Shown: positions 38,713-52,100 of the stretch, piece by piece
Layout of the letters: the number at the start of each line of letters is the position of its first letter
How positions within the stretch are numbered: position 1 is the stretch's first letter
Assembly: GCA_013397935.1 (NCBI GenBank)
Contig: VZRN01002966.1
Span: 26,876 to 90,875, forward strand
Direction of reading: 5' to 3'
DNA: 64,000 nt
DNA from: Dasyornis broadbenti
Taxonomy: Eukaryota; Chordata; Aves; Passeriformes; Dasyornithidae
Program-made: the position numbers and the translations under genes
Notes under the pieces: model-generated
Database searches by the model: none
Seen by the model: only the letters and a program-made list of their open reading frames with translations
Told to the model about the DNA's origin: nothing

Positions 38713-41700
38713 TGTAATCTGCTGCCGTGCTGTAGCAGAATGTAATGGTTGGTAAAATTTCTCAGAGGGAAGGATTTTGACCAAATACTTCCTGTGCTTT
38801 TCTTTCCTTTCTTTTTCTTCATATAAAAGCTTCTGAGGTTTTACCTGCACCTGAGACAAGTTGTTATATTGACTGTAAGGAATACAGTAACTTCACAAAG
38901 AACAGAATCCTAGTATTAAGTGTACTGTTTCTCTTAAAGGACTGAGTTTCCTAAGACATGATTCCTTTTAAGCTGCTGTTTCTGTCTTGTCCCACTTCTT
39001 TGAAGAACAGTTTTAGAAGTCCATGCATTTGTCTCTGCCTCTGATGGGACTCAGTCCTGGGTGATGAAAGGGATAGGAAGGGTCCTCACAGAGCAGCTGA
39101 TGAGTGACTTGTGTAGATGCTGAAAGCCCTCCCTTAAATGACAAGGATCAAGGAAGTGTCCAAGAAAAACTGGCCTTTCTGGGATCCAGCCTAATGACTT
39201 TTGCCCCTTACTTTTTCAGATCTGTTGCTTTTTAAAAAGGATTTCTTATGTTTGATGGTTTTTAATATTTTCTTTTTGTCTTTCCAAGATAAAAAATAGT
39301 TCCAATATTATATTCAGTTTCTTTGAGTTCTTCCTTATCCCTTTTAAAGGTGGTTTTGTTAACATTGTTGATTGGATATGAAATCTACCTTGTCTTTTGC
39401 CTTGATCCAGAAAATCTGGAGATTCTTTCCCTTGTATCTTTCTCCCTTTCTCTTTCAAGGGTTTTCTTTTCCCTAGCGAAGACTTTACTGGTTTTAAGTA
39501 TCTTAAAGGGGAATTTTCATCATGATCAAATCTTAAAATCAATGTTGCATCTCCATTTAATGGTGAGCATTCTGCAGCTTCCTTTAATCCAGGTCTGACC
39601 GGTGGCAGACATTGGTGCCTCACTCTTTTGCAGGCTGTTAAATACATATTTATAGATATAGAGAGAGATAGAGATATGTATGTATTTACATTCACAGTTA
39701 TATTCTTACACTAAAGGCTTTGGAGTTTTTTCTTGTGTATCCCGTAGCTTTCCTAGCTTTTATTTAAGGAATGTTGAAAGTACATTAGAAAACCAGAAGT
39801 TACTTTTGCAGATCAGAGATTTCTTTTAGTGGTATATAGTAATTAAAAACTAATTAGAGGTTCATAACTTGAAGGTTAATTTATGAAGTGTAAGTAAATT
39901 TGTCTTTTTAAAACGATGGCAGTGCTTGTGGCTGATGTCTGATTTCTTACACCAAAAATTATTAGGGTTTTAACTTTTTTTTTCAATTCCAAGAGATATC
40001 TCAGTATCTTAATACTGTTAAAAGAAAATTTGGGTTTGGTTTAGGGCTTTTTGTACCCTCTTTTCTGGCAAAATATTTTACTTTGTGTCATTGAAAAAAA
40101 TTACAAATAGCTTGTGTCCATCTGTGCATGAAGATTGAATAGATGCTCATCAAGGATGAAATATATGGATCTAAAAGAAGTTAACAAGTTTTTAAAATTA
40201 CTTTATTTACTACAACATATTTGTGTGGCATTCAAATTACAGCTAAGCCTTGCAAACACATATAAAGGAATTACAGAAATAAAACATTAGAGTAGAAATA
40301 TTTTTTAAAATATTTTCTCCGTATTTAGGTGTGGAGTACTGTGGAATTGTTTAAATTGAAATGGGAGGAATTGTAGGAATTACTCCGTGAACATGGGATT
40401 CTATTCCTTACAGTAGAAAGTTGAAGCCAACGGAGTATTCTGTGTTGTACTTCAGTTCCAATAATTGCAGATACAATGAAAATTAAAACTGAAGAAGAGA
40501 GAATGTAATTTTTTGTCATCTCTTAGGTGTGGAAGATTCCTCAGTGCCAGTGTGCTTGGGCACCTTTAGGAATTTAGTGTGTGTTGGGGTCTCAGTTCTT
40601 GTTTGGAAGAAGAGCAGGTCCTGCATTCCTGGTTTCCATACTGGAATTTGGTGAAAGTTTGAGCTTTGGTACCTTCACTGCATGTCAGGTCCAATTAAAT
40701 ACCGATTTATTCACAATCCTGATTGCAACAAGCCAGTTGGAAATTATTTCAGTAGAATTTGGTGCCTGAGGAACATACACCAAATCTGAGGAGCAAGTTG
40801 TAATTTTCGCTTAACACCTTTTACTCTGATGAGCTCATTGAACAGTTAGAATGAAACAAATCTAGTTTTGATTTAGACTCCCCAAAGTTCTGTCAGTACC
40901 TGACAGTCCCACCAGATATTGGTGATGACTTTTAGGCTGCCTGTGGGTGAGTTGCATGTTGTGCTTTGGCTCCATAGTGGCTATCAACGCTGCTGATTCC
41001 ACAAGAAGTATGTGATTACAATTTCATGCAAACATGTTGCATTAGAAACTAACAATGAACCAAATATGTTTTACTGAATCCACTAGAAAACACACATGCT
41101 GAGAGCTGATCATTTGGAAATTCATAATTTTTCAAGTCTGGTTCAGATAATAGAAATTAAACTTACTCACTGCTAAGTGTGGTGTCTAATATGTTTATGC
41201 AGTAGTTATAATGTTGCACAAAAATAATGATTTACAGGGATTTAAAATAATTTAATGTAAATAATACATATTATGGCAATATTCTGCTGCTGGTCTGGGA
41301 TTATTTTTTCTTAATAATCATCCTTCACTGTTGCACATGTATTTCATTGTTTCTTACATGTTTTCCTTTGCTTCAGTTCAGAAATAAGTCTGTCAAGTTT
41401 CCAAACTCAGTATTGTTCTCTTGGTGTTTAAAGCAAAACTAATTATTGTCAAAGGTCTTGAATAATGTACAGTACATGCCTATAAAGAAATAAGGTACAT
41501 AACCTAAGAGAAAAAATGCTTGACTTTCCAGAAGCAGTTTAGGAAACAGTAATAACAGGCACAAGATAATGAAGCAGTAATATGCCCTTCCAACTCAGAA
41601 CTAAAGATGAAATATTTCTGGAAATAATGATGCAGATGGTCATATTTGGTGTTGATGAGGTGTTTGTAATTCTTGTTAAGACTGTGAAATGGAAGAAGCA

Positions 41701-43042
41701 GGAATTAGGTTGGAAAACATCAAAAACTGATCAAAGGAAATAAATTTCAAAGTTTGTATAACTCATTCAGTCATTTCAGATTTACATTAGGAATTGTGTC
41801 CAGGGATGGAAAAGACAAAGAGCTGGGAATTCTTAGACTGGAAAGAAGCTTACATTTGACAGTCACAGTCTAATAAAGTGCAAGTGTAGAAAGAAAAAAT
41901 GAATCAAAGAAATGAGAATACAAGAACCTGGGTTCCTGTGCCACAGGAAGATCAGTGAAACAACAGAAAACATCAGAGGAGAGAAGGGTTCAGGACAGAC
42001 GGGTTGGTCTTTCTGAGACCTTAAAAAGCTCAACATAGTGTTTGTTACAAGAGACACAAGAGGAAAATTCTGCCTGTAATCTCTCCACTTCTCAGCAGAA
42101 CGGTTTCCCTCTCTCAGGTGCAAAGTCCTCCCTCTGACATGGGGACACTGGGCTTGGTCTCTGTGCTTTGTGCTCATCTGCTGCCTTGGGCTCCACATTC
42201 CTCAGGGCGAGTCTGAGTCATCTGTGAGACCTTGGTCTGCTAAAGCAATAAAACATCTTTCTTGTCTATAAAATAAAGGTTCAATTTTGCATGATGTGCC
42301 AGAAGAGTGATTATATTTGACAGTTTCAATATTTTGATTTCGCACCGAGCCCTATTTTGAATTGCATCTGTCAAGGTAAAGGAAAAGTTTGCTCCTACAG
42401 AGAGCACTGTCTGTGAGACAGGATAGTCTTTATTATGCTGCTCAGCAAATTCATGTATTTTTCAGCTTTGTCTTCAGCAGGCAAAGAATCAGTTTCATTT
42501 TGGATGTGGTTAAAAAAAGAAAGAATCAATAAGGAATTAAACAGTCAGAAGTCAGATAAGGCCTGATAATGATGAAGAGTTGTATTACAGTGGTTTTTTT
42601 TTTTTTTTCCTCCTAGCTAGTGAAATGAAATCGCAAGTATGGGAAGTAAAAGTTAAGAGAAAGTAAATTAAAAAAATTACCCAAATTAAGTGATTTGGTG
42701 TGATTTAATGGTGAGGTTCATGGCCTGCTTTAGTTCTCTTTTCTGCTCGTACTCATGAGTAGTAATTAATTTAAAATAACTTTGAACATATTGGCATAAA
42801 GTTGGACCACTGCTTTACTTGTTTTGGTAATTTTCTAATTACTGCTATTTCTGTGTTACTGAATTGACTGTTGTCAGTATTTTTGTGATCCTTAAGTCAG
42901 GTATGTGCCCAGAAAGAGAACATATGAGAATAAGAAGGTTTATAGTTCTGGTGGAGGAGAGCTGTCTGTTCGTGAAGAGTGAATGGATACCACATACTGA
43001 ACGTACTATTTTGAGTTCATGTGTAACTGTTTTATAAAGTTG
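38713..43042. other. Unassigned intronic sequence
   Basis: A T15 run lies at 42594-42608, and an AGAGAGATA/TATG-rich simple stretch at about 39650-39690. Between 41800 and 42290 lies a stretch of different composition that ends with poly(A)-signal-like AATAAA at 42247-42252. It may contain an old repeat but I cannot name it. The frames at 39246-39695 (minus) and 39323-39598 (plus) are mutual shadows. Confidence 0.4.
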
Positions 43043-43107
43043 TAGAATCACAGAATGGTTTGAGTTGGAAGGGACCTCAAAGGTCATCTGCCATGGGCAG
43101 GGACCCA
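43043..43107 (-). mobile_element. CR1 tail fragment, antisense
   Basis: Contains the complement of the CR1 tail, agaatcacagaatggtttga followed by gttggaagggacctcaaag, then 'gccatgggcagggaccc'. Similarity ends abruptly after about 65 bases. Confidence 0.9.
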
Positions 43108-43870
43108 TGTGAACACTGCATGTTAATCTGTTGCAAGATAATCAGGAATCTGAGACAGTAATCAAAGAGGATTTTCTCTCCTCGACCCCCCACCCCCCCC
43201 AGCCCAAATCCATCAGAAAATCATCCCTGAAATGCAATTTAGGAAGGACTATGTGGCATCCCAAGTCTTAGTGATTCAGGATGCTGCCAGAAGATAAATG
43301 ATATCGAGCTTAGATACACTAACTTTGACCTTCTCAAATGGAAAGAGAATAGAACTACTGTTGCACCAAATTCTTAATCTACCTGAAGTTTAATGATGTT
43401 TCATCTGAGCTATCCTGGTGTATTATGGTTGGTTTCACTGAAAACTTTCTGACCCAGCAGCCTCCTTCATCTGTGGCAGAATTCAGCACTTCAGGAGATT
43501 CCCCTTAGGACCCAGCTCCCTGTTCGTTAAGCACTCCATAAAGAAAGTATTTTATTGATACAGGATGCTGTTGTTGAGTAAACTGGCAGCCCTAAACCCT
43601 GTAGTAATTAAAAATCATGGTAAAATGCAGATCTGCAATCACTGTGATGATTAGACTTTAGTGTAAAGACTTCTGTTAGATGAAGTTCAGAGCTCCCTTT
43701 GGGAGCTGTTTGCTGGTTCAGAGGGTACCTGTATGAGTTTGCTTGGGTTTGTGCTGTATCTCTATTTTGCCTGGGTGCTAAGGTTCCAAGTTCTGCAGAC
43801 TGTGACCATCAGGTGTTGACCTGGAATATGGATTTCGTCTGCCTTTTATCAATTGTAGGTGTGTTAAGTA

Positions 43871-44014
43871 GCCATATATAAACGCCAGAATTATAAAATT
43901 CATATGAGCTTCCTTTTTGCGTCTTGTTCCTCTTCTCTCTCTCACTCATTTCCTGGTTTAGCCTCTGTTTTTCTCTCACCCCTTCACCTTAAGATGCTCC
44001 CTATCTCAAATAAA
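43871..44014 (+). promoter_or_regulatory. Possible TATA box and poly(A) signal pair (LTR-like)
   Basis: A consensus TATATAAA lies at 43875-43882. A pyrimidine-rich, CT-repeat stretch follows (43910-43990), then AATAAA at 44009-44014, about 130 bases downstream of the TATA box. This arrangement resembles the U3/R/U5 order of a solo LTR, but I could not define TG...CA ends or a target duplication, and each motif is common by chance in AT-rich sequence. Confidence 0.2.
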
Positions 44015-44670
44015 CATATTTTGGAAGCAAAATAAGATCTTCCTTTTTTCTTCCCCCCCCACCCCCTTTTGGCAATAATTTGTTTAGACATTGGGAGTAG
44101 CTGAAGGTTGGAGATTTCCTTACAGAGAATTCATTTTGGTGAAATTAATTGAAACAGCAGTAGGAAATGAATGTACCAGAAAACTTCCATTTTTTGTGAG
44201 GGCAGAGATAATGAGCAGGAGATGATCCCAGTAGTCCTTGTATACATTTCTCTTCTGCTGTGTTAATGTATTTTCTGAGCTAACTATGCCTTATGCAAGC
44301 AATCTTTCAAGTACTGAATGTAAAAAAAAAAACCCAACCCAACTCTGCATAGCTTCACTTGATAAATAGAAATGCTTTCCTTCAGCAGATGACGTATTTA
44401 TTCATCTAGAGCAAGCCTCTAAATGTTTTGTTCTGTGCTTTTCAGCCCCTTTAATGTTTGGGAATATTTTATTTATTTTCCACTGAAGATTTCCCCCCAT
44501 TACTTTCTAATTATTTATTAGTAAGCAAAATCTGGACTTGGGCAAGTATTAGAGGATAGACATTCTGGAATAACCTTCAGACTGGGTTTTTCCCTTTCAG
44601 TCTTCCTAACTAATTTGAAGACAAAACTGATAATTTTATGAGCAAGGTTACAGGATCACACCCACAGTCA

Positions 44671-44993
44671 TGGACTGCAGGGAGACTGCAGAGCTTCTCT
44701 GAGCAGCCTGTTCCAGTGTCAAACCACCCTCACACTGAGAGGTTTATACAGAGTTTGGATGAAATTTCCATATTTTGATTTGTGTCCATTGCCTCTTGTT
44801 CTGTCATTGGGCACCATTGAGAAGAGCCTGGATCCTGCTTCTTTGCTCCTTGTCCCCATCAAGAATTTATGGGTAAGATCCTCCTGAGTGTTCTTTTCTC
44901 TGGATTGAACAGTCCCAGCTCTCTCAGCTTCTCATTGTATGACAAAAAATTCATATCCATTAATCATCTTCATGACCTTGGGCTGGACCTGTC
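44671..44993 (-). mobile_element. Old CR1 fragment, antisense
   Basis: About 320 bases of diverged CR1 in inverted orientation: 'gcttctctgagcagcctgtt' through 'ccagtgtc', the 'tccattgcctcttgttctgtc' block, 'gagaagagcctggatcc', 'cagtcccagctctctcagc' and finally 'atcttcatgaccttgggctg'. The extreme 3' tail is missing or unrecognisable. Divergence is higher than in the neighbour at 45201-45433, so it is probably an older insertion. The frame at 44869-45081 is derived from it. Confidence 0.88.
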
Positions 44994-45200
44994 TTTGTTT
45001 CAAAACACTGCTGTAATTTACTTGGAAGAGGGAATACAAAACACTGCATATTTTTCCCATGTAGTTTCCTTTTACTTGTAGTTCTAGCTTCATTTTCAAT
45101 GAAAAACAAGTCAGTTGTTGATTTGGGACACCAGCTCAAACCTTATTCCTTTCTTTTCTCATCTTCAGCTTTTTCACTGTTAGTTCTTAGTCTTAAAAGG

Positions 45201-45433
45201 CTCACAGAATCCTGGAATGGTTTGGGTGGGAAGGGACCTTAAAGATCATCCAGTTCCAACTTCCCTGGAATGGGCAGGGACACCTTCCATTATCCCAGGT
45301 TGCTCCAAGCCTGATCCAGCCTGGCCTTGAACACTTCCAGGGATGGGGAAGCCACAGCTTCTCTGGGCAACCTGTGCCAGGGCCTCACCATCCTCACTAG
45401 TAAAAATGTCTTCTTAACACCTAATCTAAATTT
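45201..45433 (-). mobile_element. CR1 LINE, truncated 3' end, antisense
   Basis: A well-preserved CR1 3' end in inverted orientation, from 'cacagaatcctggaatggtt' through 'ccttgaacacttccaggga', 'cagcttctctgggcaacctg' and 'tgccagggcctcacc' to 'cttcttaacacctaatctaa'. The sequence after 45433 may continue the element in decayed form. It lies only about 200 bases from the older CR1 at 44671-44993, in the same orientation. Confidence 0.95.
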
Positions 45434-46195
45434 CTCATTTTTTAATTTAAGATCTTATTTTTATCTACTAGTGTACATTATGGGTACTGTGTTTTAAAGA
45501 AATTTTCATTAGAATTTGACTATGTCCTTATCCTAAATGTAATGGTAAACCATTTCAAAACTGTTTCCAAAAGTTATCAATATAGGAGATAGCGTTTCCA
45601 ATTTAGAAGAATGTCTTGTCTTGTGGAAGCACTAGATAATTCTGTGTTTTCCATGGAAGTAATTATTCTGTAGCTGTGTCGCACTTTAAAGCTTATCTAT
45701 GGAATTCTGCAACTTATGTTTTCTCCTCAGAGACAGTATTTGTTTTAATTTTTTTTCTGTTCTGACTGATGTTTGATGAATCTTCTGCCAAAGAAGAGTG
45801 GAAATGGATATTTGACATCTTGTAGAAAATGTTGTTTTCTGAGTTTCAGTTAACAGTAAATCAATTCAGATTTCCTGTTGTCGGCCCCAATTAGAAAAGT
45901 ATTTTATAGAGAACCGATTATGCCTATTGCATCAAGAAAAACATTTATTTGAAAATAAATGCTTTTTTCAATATTTCAATATTTTTAAAGATTTCCACCT
46001 ACGTAAGTATATGATATTTTTAATACATGGTCAGTTATTTTACTTAGTATCATATTCAGTTAAAAAAAAAAAAAGAAAAACAGAAAATACAGCTTTTGGA
46101 TCAGGCATTATTAAGCAGGTGCTTCAGACACTTTCTATCGTGAAACATGCCGTAAGAATTTTGTTAATACACGGTGAAAAAAAACTTTATTCATT

Positions 46196-46395
46196 CATAG
46201 AATCACAGAATCATTAAGGTTGGAAAAGACATTTGAGATCAATGAGTGCAAATGTTAATTCAGCACTGCCAGATCCACCAGTGAACCTTGTCCTTAAACA
46301 CCACATCTGCTTGTCTTTTGAACACTTCCAGGGATGGTGGTTCCATCACTTCCCTGGCCACCCTGTTCCAGTGCCTGACCACCTTTTCTGCTTTG
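46196..46395 (-). mobile_element. CR1 fragment, antisense, divergent subfamily
   Basis: Starts with the tail complement 'catagaatcacagaatcatt' and 'aaggttggaaaagac', then 'aaacaccacatctgcttgtc', 'aacacttccagggatggtgg', 'ttccatcacttccctggcca' and 'ccctgttccagtgcctgacc'. This wording (ttggaaaagac..., ...ccaccacttccctgg...) belongs to a CR1 subfamily distinct from the one at 45201-45433. The 60-codon frame at 46233-46415 is derived from it. Confidence 0.93.
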
Positions 46396-48884
46396 TTTCT
46401 TCACCTTTCAAGTAACTTATTTTGACATAGATCCATAGTTGATTGTACTGCTCTTCTTCGAGGATGTAAGAGCCAAATTCACCTCATTTAATTTAATACC
46501 TAATTTTTAAGGCATTTTGTAGTTTCTCCAAGGAAGTTATGAATTCATCCAATTGAAGGGAGATTTGTGAAAATGAGTTAAAAAGCTGTTTTAATGTTCA
46601 GGTTGTATTACCCAAACTTAATTAATCTTATCAGTAACACTGAAACTGAAAACCAAATATAATTAGTGAGGAAAGTGGTATTTTTGTACATAGCTTTAGC
46701 TAAAAATATCAAAGACCCTCAGGATATGGTGCTAAATCTATTTTTAAAAGAGAGCCTTGCTGTTTAATGAAATGCTGAGCCCAGGGAATGCAGTCAAGGA
46801 TAATCAGAGGCACTTATCACCTTTGACAGGCTGCAGTATTTCTTACAGCTTTGTTTCAGCCTGTGACTTCTTACTTCAGTAATTGAATACTTTTTGTGCC
46901 CATCCTTAAGGAAAACATTAAAGCTTAGAAAAAGCATAATATAATTAAAAAAAAAAGGCATAGTTGCAGGGGATGGGAGCATGCTTGAAACATCGGATTT
47001 GAAATATTTAGATACCTTTAATCAGACTTTCAAATCACAGGAGTCTTGGCTCAGTCCTTCATCTTTTGCAAGCCGGATAAACTCAGCTCAATGCCGAATC
47101 ACTGAAATCCCTAAATTGCTGGATCAGGGAATCACTTTACTGGTGTTCAGAGCACACTTATTGATGGTCTTGTTAGATTGTTCTTCAAGGTCTCCAAAGA
47201 GCAGCTCTCTCTCTTGTGACAGGACATTCTACCAAGTGTGAATGTGCTACAGCCAAAGAAAGGAAATTCTCAAGGAAGTCTGAGCCCATCACTACCACTA
47301 TTTCCACTCTCTTTTTCTACTCTGAGAAGTGCGATGTATGTTAAAGGAATGGTTGGGCTATGATGAGACTGATCCAGTTTCCATCAGGAGCTGGAGAGGA
47401 ATCTATTAGAAAGTCCACCTGGAAAAATTTTCTGATGTAGCAGGATCAACATTGTGTGTGACCTCTGCAGTCATGGTAATGAGCCATGCTGGCCTGCACT
47501 GAAATGCTGAAAATTACCCATTTCTTCTTTAATGTATCTCAAGTGTATTTATCTTTATTCTCCTTCAGTGCATCATTAGTAAAGTGTGGAAAGGACATGC
47601 ACCAAAGTTTATTTTCAGTTAATAAGTTTAAATAAGTGTTCTCTCAACCCTAGTAAAGTGGTTCACTGATGAGAACTGCATGAGTAGAACTCAGCATAAG
47701 TTGACACTGAAGAGCTGTAAAGAAGTAGCTGTGGTCCAGTGGCAACACCTTCACTTTTGTCAGTAGTATATTCCTATTGGAAGCTCTTTGTACAGCTTTA
47801 TTTCTTTGCATCTGCTCCTTCTGGCCTTGAGGGTGGGCAGCTTAAAGTTATTTTTAGACCTTTTGTGAGCGTATTTATGTGACACTGCCTTTTTTTAAAT
47901 TTGAAAAGCCAAGGAGCTTTTTATAGCATTGTTAAAGAGGCAGTGGTCATGGCTCAGTAGTTAAAATTGAATTCTATTTTGCACTTAAAAGCTGAGATTT
48001 ATCCTTTTAAGCCTTATGCTGGCTTAAGGTTTCAATGCAATTGCATGTTTGCTGGGAAGCAGTTTCTGGCCGCTTTGGTCTGGTTGTGTGATTTTCCCCT
48101 TAAAAAACCCACAGATACAGTTTGTACTGTGTATCATCTTTATGCAGTATTTGTAGATATTTTTGAAAACTGGTGCATTTTCAGGATAAAACCCAATCCC
48201 TAGCTTTACCTAAAATAGCATAAGGTTTGAATCAGTAATTTAAACCAGAAGAAAAAAGCAGATACCCAAACTACCTGCACATTAATCATTAATTTTTCAG
48301 TAAATTCACGATGGAAAATGCCCAGAGAAAGACTGGTGTGTAGGGCACAGGTAGAGGGGCAGTTTCACCATGCAATGACTTGCATTTTGTCTTTCTGTTT
48401 TTTTTTTTTTTTTTTCCCTTTATGGGATTGAGAGAAGCTTGTCTTGGAATCTCATAAAATAGCTTGCTTCTTCTGCACACGTTATTTGATCAAAGTCTGG
48501 GATCTGCAGGTATTTTTCTGTTAATGAAAACTGGCTGTGGAAACAATGCTTTACAGCAACTACGTCAGTTCTCTTTGTGTAGTTGGCTTTTGATGCATTT
48601 TTGTGTTATTAAAATAAATATAGTTGGGTTTTTTTCCTCTCTAAGTCATTACCCCATGTATACTTTCTAACACAGACATGTCTTTCCTTCTGTTTGTCAC
48701 CAAATATTTTAACTTCTCCTGTACTCCATTAATTAATACCCTTAAAATATGTGGGTACCTGCTGGAGAAGATTCATCCACCTGTGTCATTCTTAGCATGA
48801 CATTGCAGCTGCATTTTTCTACTTTCCTTGCTGTCTCTTCTAGAATATTGCCTTGCTTGTGTTTTCTGAGAGTTTTGACAAAAA

Positions 48885-49185
48885 TACGTACAGATGATTT
48901 TAATTCGTGGGTGTCGACTTTAACGCTGTTGGGCTTTGAGGGTCTCGCCCCTTTCAATCTATTTCTGCCTCTGAACCTCGATTTTTGATGTTTGATCTTT
49001 TCTTGGTTTCCTCTATTCAAATAAAAACAACAGAAGTTTCAGAATACCCAGTCTGGAGGAAGGTCTCAGTGTTCACAGGGAGAAGTGGAGCAGACCTCAG
49101 TCAGGCTGCTTTTAGCAGCCACAGCACAAGGAGGAAAATCATCCTCAGCTCTGGTTGTGCCCGTGAGCATTTCTGCCGTCGCTGC
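48885..49185. promoter_or_regulatory. CpG-retaining patch, possible conserved non-coding element
   Basis: Six CpGs lie at 48887-48980 and three more at 49162-49181, well above the surrounding intron. No repeat family or exon was recognised. This is a composition signal only. Confidence 0.25.
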
Positions 49186-52100
49186 CCTACTGCAGCCTCT
49201 ACCAGGTCACTGTTCCTCAGGAATCCCAGGGAAATCTCAGTCTCAGTCTTTCCATGAAGCTTCCACAGCATCAAAACTTGCAGAACTTTCCTAGAATATC
49301 TTGAAAGCCTTTTCTTGGTGACACAAGCATGTTAATAAAAATAAATCATCTCTCTGCACCCTTGAGATACCTGGCTTTTCAGAGGCTGCCATTGGTTCCC
49401 TGACCCCCTGATGGAGCTCCAGCAAGGACCTTCAGCTTTACAACAGGATTGTCAGTCTCCCTTATCTGCTTTGGCTGCAGTTGTTGATACAGAGCTGGAA
49501 TGGGCATCGTTGTGGCATCCCACAACTGCTTTGCCCACCAGTTTTTCCTCCATCCTTTTCAGGAAAAGGCTTATGAAAGCTGCTTGGAAACACTACTAAG
49601 TGTCTTCCCCACAAGGTTTCCTCTCACTTGAGAAGAGCAGAGCTTTACAGCAGCTGTTTTCTGGCCACAAATAGGAAAAAAAGGACAAAGAATTACTCTG
49701 AATTTCAGAAAATTGTGGTTGTGGTTCAAGTTAAGTATGGTAACTGGGGCTGAAATAGAATTACATCATTTCATGAGAAAAATGGATTTGTATCTCTCCA
49801 TGTTCTGGGTGGGGGAGATGTGCTTTTCATATTTTGCATGTTCTTGTGTAAATAGAATCAGTTTTTCGTAGGTGAGGAGCCCTCTCTGTACAAGGATCTG
49901 TAGTTGGATTCTGTGTAACTCTAAGGCTGCATGTGGAGGTCTCTGCACCAGTGGATATGGGCACTTCAGGTTAAGTGAAGGGGTTTTTTGTCATTGCTTC
50001 ATAAAGGTACAAAGATGTCTAGAGATGATTGTGCAGCTGTTTCACTTACTGGAGGTAATTTGAGCCATGCTTTTTGTTTGATGATGAGTCATGGCCAGCA
50101 TCTGCAAAGAGGAGCCTTTCATCTTCAGCCTTACCCTGTTAAGGTTTTTCCCTGGTTAGGAGATGAGATCTCTCTTCCGTGAAAGTGCTTTGGAGCTCTG
50201 GGCTCCATCATGTTCCAGGTCCTGGTGGGTGCTCATAGGACTGTAGTGTAAAGTGAAGCCCAAAGCATCTTGATTTGCTTGAGTCTTTTCTGGGTTCCAA
50301 ACAAAAGAGGTTACATCCAAAATAATGTCCTTTACCTAATTTTCAGCACTAAACACACCTGGAATTTCGTTAGTGTGGGATTCCAGCTGAAGCTTGGATT
50401 CTGCTGTGGGTGCTTTACCGGCCCAGCCCAGCTGTATTTCTAATTCACTGGTTTGTGTTCCTGATTCCCTGATTAATGATGGATGCTTTCTCTCAGTGCC
50501 AGCTCTTATTGAAAGTACCTTTGGAAGAACTCATTGAAGCTGCAGTAATTATATTCATATTATCATAAGTGAGTTTCCAGCAGCTGCTTGATCTTTTGAT
50601 TTATGAAAGTGCCCTGAAGTTCAGGATGGAAGTGCATGGTCTGGGAGCCTCTCTGCGGTAACTGAGTGGTAAATTTACCCCAAATCAGCCAGATGAGCAC
50701 TGACAGCAGGAAAAGTTGCAATTCTTCTCTTAATGGTGGTGGAGAAGCCAGGGAATGATTTAACACCCAGCTTGATGGAATTGATACAAACTCTGTAAGA
50801 CCTGCAATTAAAAAAGGTGATTTTTTTCCCCTTTATCAGTCTCATTTTTTAATGTTGAATTCAATTTGAACATTGAGGAAAGCTGAAGGGAGCTAGGGAA
50901 TCACACTGGTCTTTTTTGGGTCATTTTCCAGCCGCATGTGGATGGGTCAGAGCTTGAGTGAGGTGATAGGGCTGAGGCTAAAAAGGTGACTTAAGTCTGA
51001 GGTGAGTGTGAGCAGAACATAAACACTCAAGTGGACACAGGCATCTTAAAAGAACTTCCAATTTTTTGAAAATAAGTTTCCTTTTCCATATTTAGAAATT
51101 TTAAAAACTGATTGCCTACTGGAGTGCGAGTGTGATATGGAGAGTCATTATAGCCTGGGCCATGTCCTATTTATAGAACTTTTAACTGAACTGTAGTTCC
51201 TTGGCCAAATTTTGTCCTTTCTTTGCATTTGCTCCTCTTCTGGGAATAACGGTGACTTTGGGAAAGTTTGTTATTGAAAATGATGAACAGAAAAAAACAT
51301 TAACAATCTGAGTGTGGGGATTAGAACACTGGAAGGAAGGAATTAAATGATAAACAAAAGAAATTTGATTTGGAGTCCATGACCCAAGAAACTGTAGGAT
51401 AGTTTTTTAGAATAAAAGTGCATATTAAACAAAGTATTATTATTATGCCTCAAGTTAAATCAGTTTAAGCAATGAACATTTATGGGCAAGGCAAAGGTGT
51501 TGTCTAAAGATTTGTCTATATTTTGAAAAAGCTTTTGTGCTTCAAAAAACCTTTTTAATTATTAATAGAACTGAGATTGAGCTTAGATGATGATTTCTTC
51601 ATTGTAATGAAAAGGGCACATTAAAACACAAAATATTTTTGTACTTTCACATCATGAAACCTACATCTCTGCAAAAGCTGGCACAAGAAGGGGTAATTTA
51701 TTGTTGTAGAAAGGCTTATGACAATAAAAATAATGAAACAATTGAAGTATTCACCCTTAGAGAAGAAACTGCATTATGAAATCTACCAAACTTGGGAGGA
51801 AATGTGAGTAAAAGAATGCAGTGACATTGGTAGACTTAGTAAATAGTTCATCGTTTTTAAGTCCATGCACCTGCAAATCTTTAGGGTTTGGTGGTTTTTT
51901 TTTTTCTCTTCTTACATATTTGATACCCATTATTGTTACAAGCATTGTCTTTTCAGTTGCTTGATCAGACCTTACTGTTTTGGATCCTGACATGAATGTA
52001 ACAACTCTGGTTCATTTCCCCCCTGAATTCAGTTTAGATTTATTCCCAGGCATTACACTCTATATTGTGTATTATTTATTATCCATTGGAGAGAAAAGCA

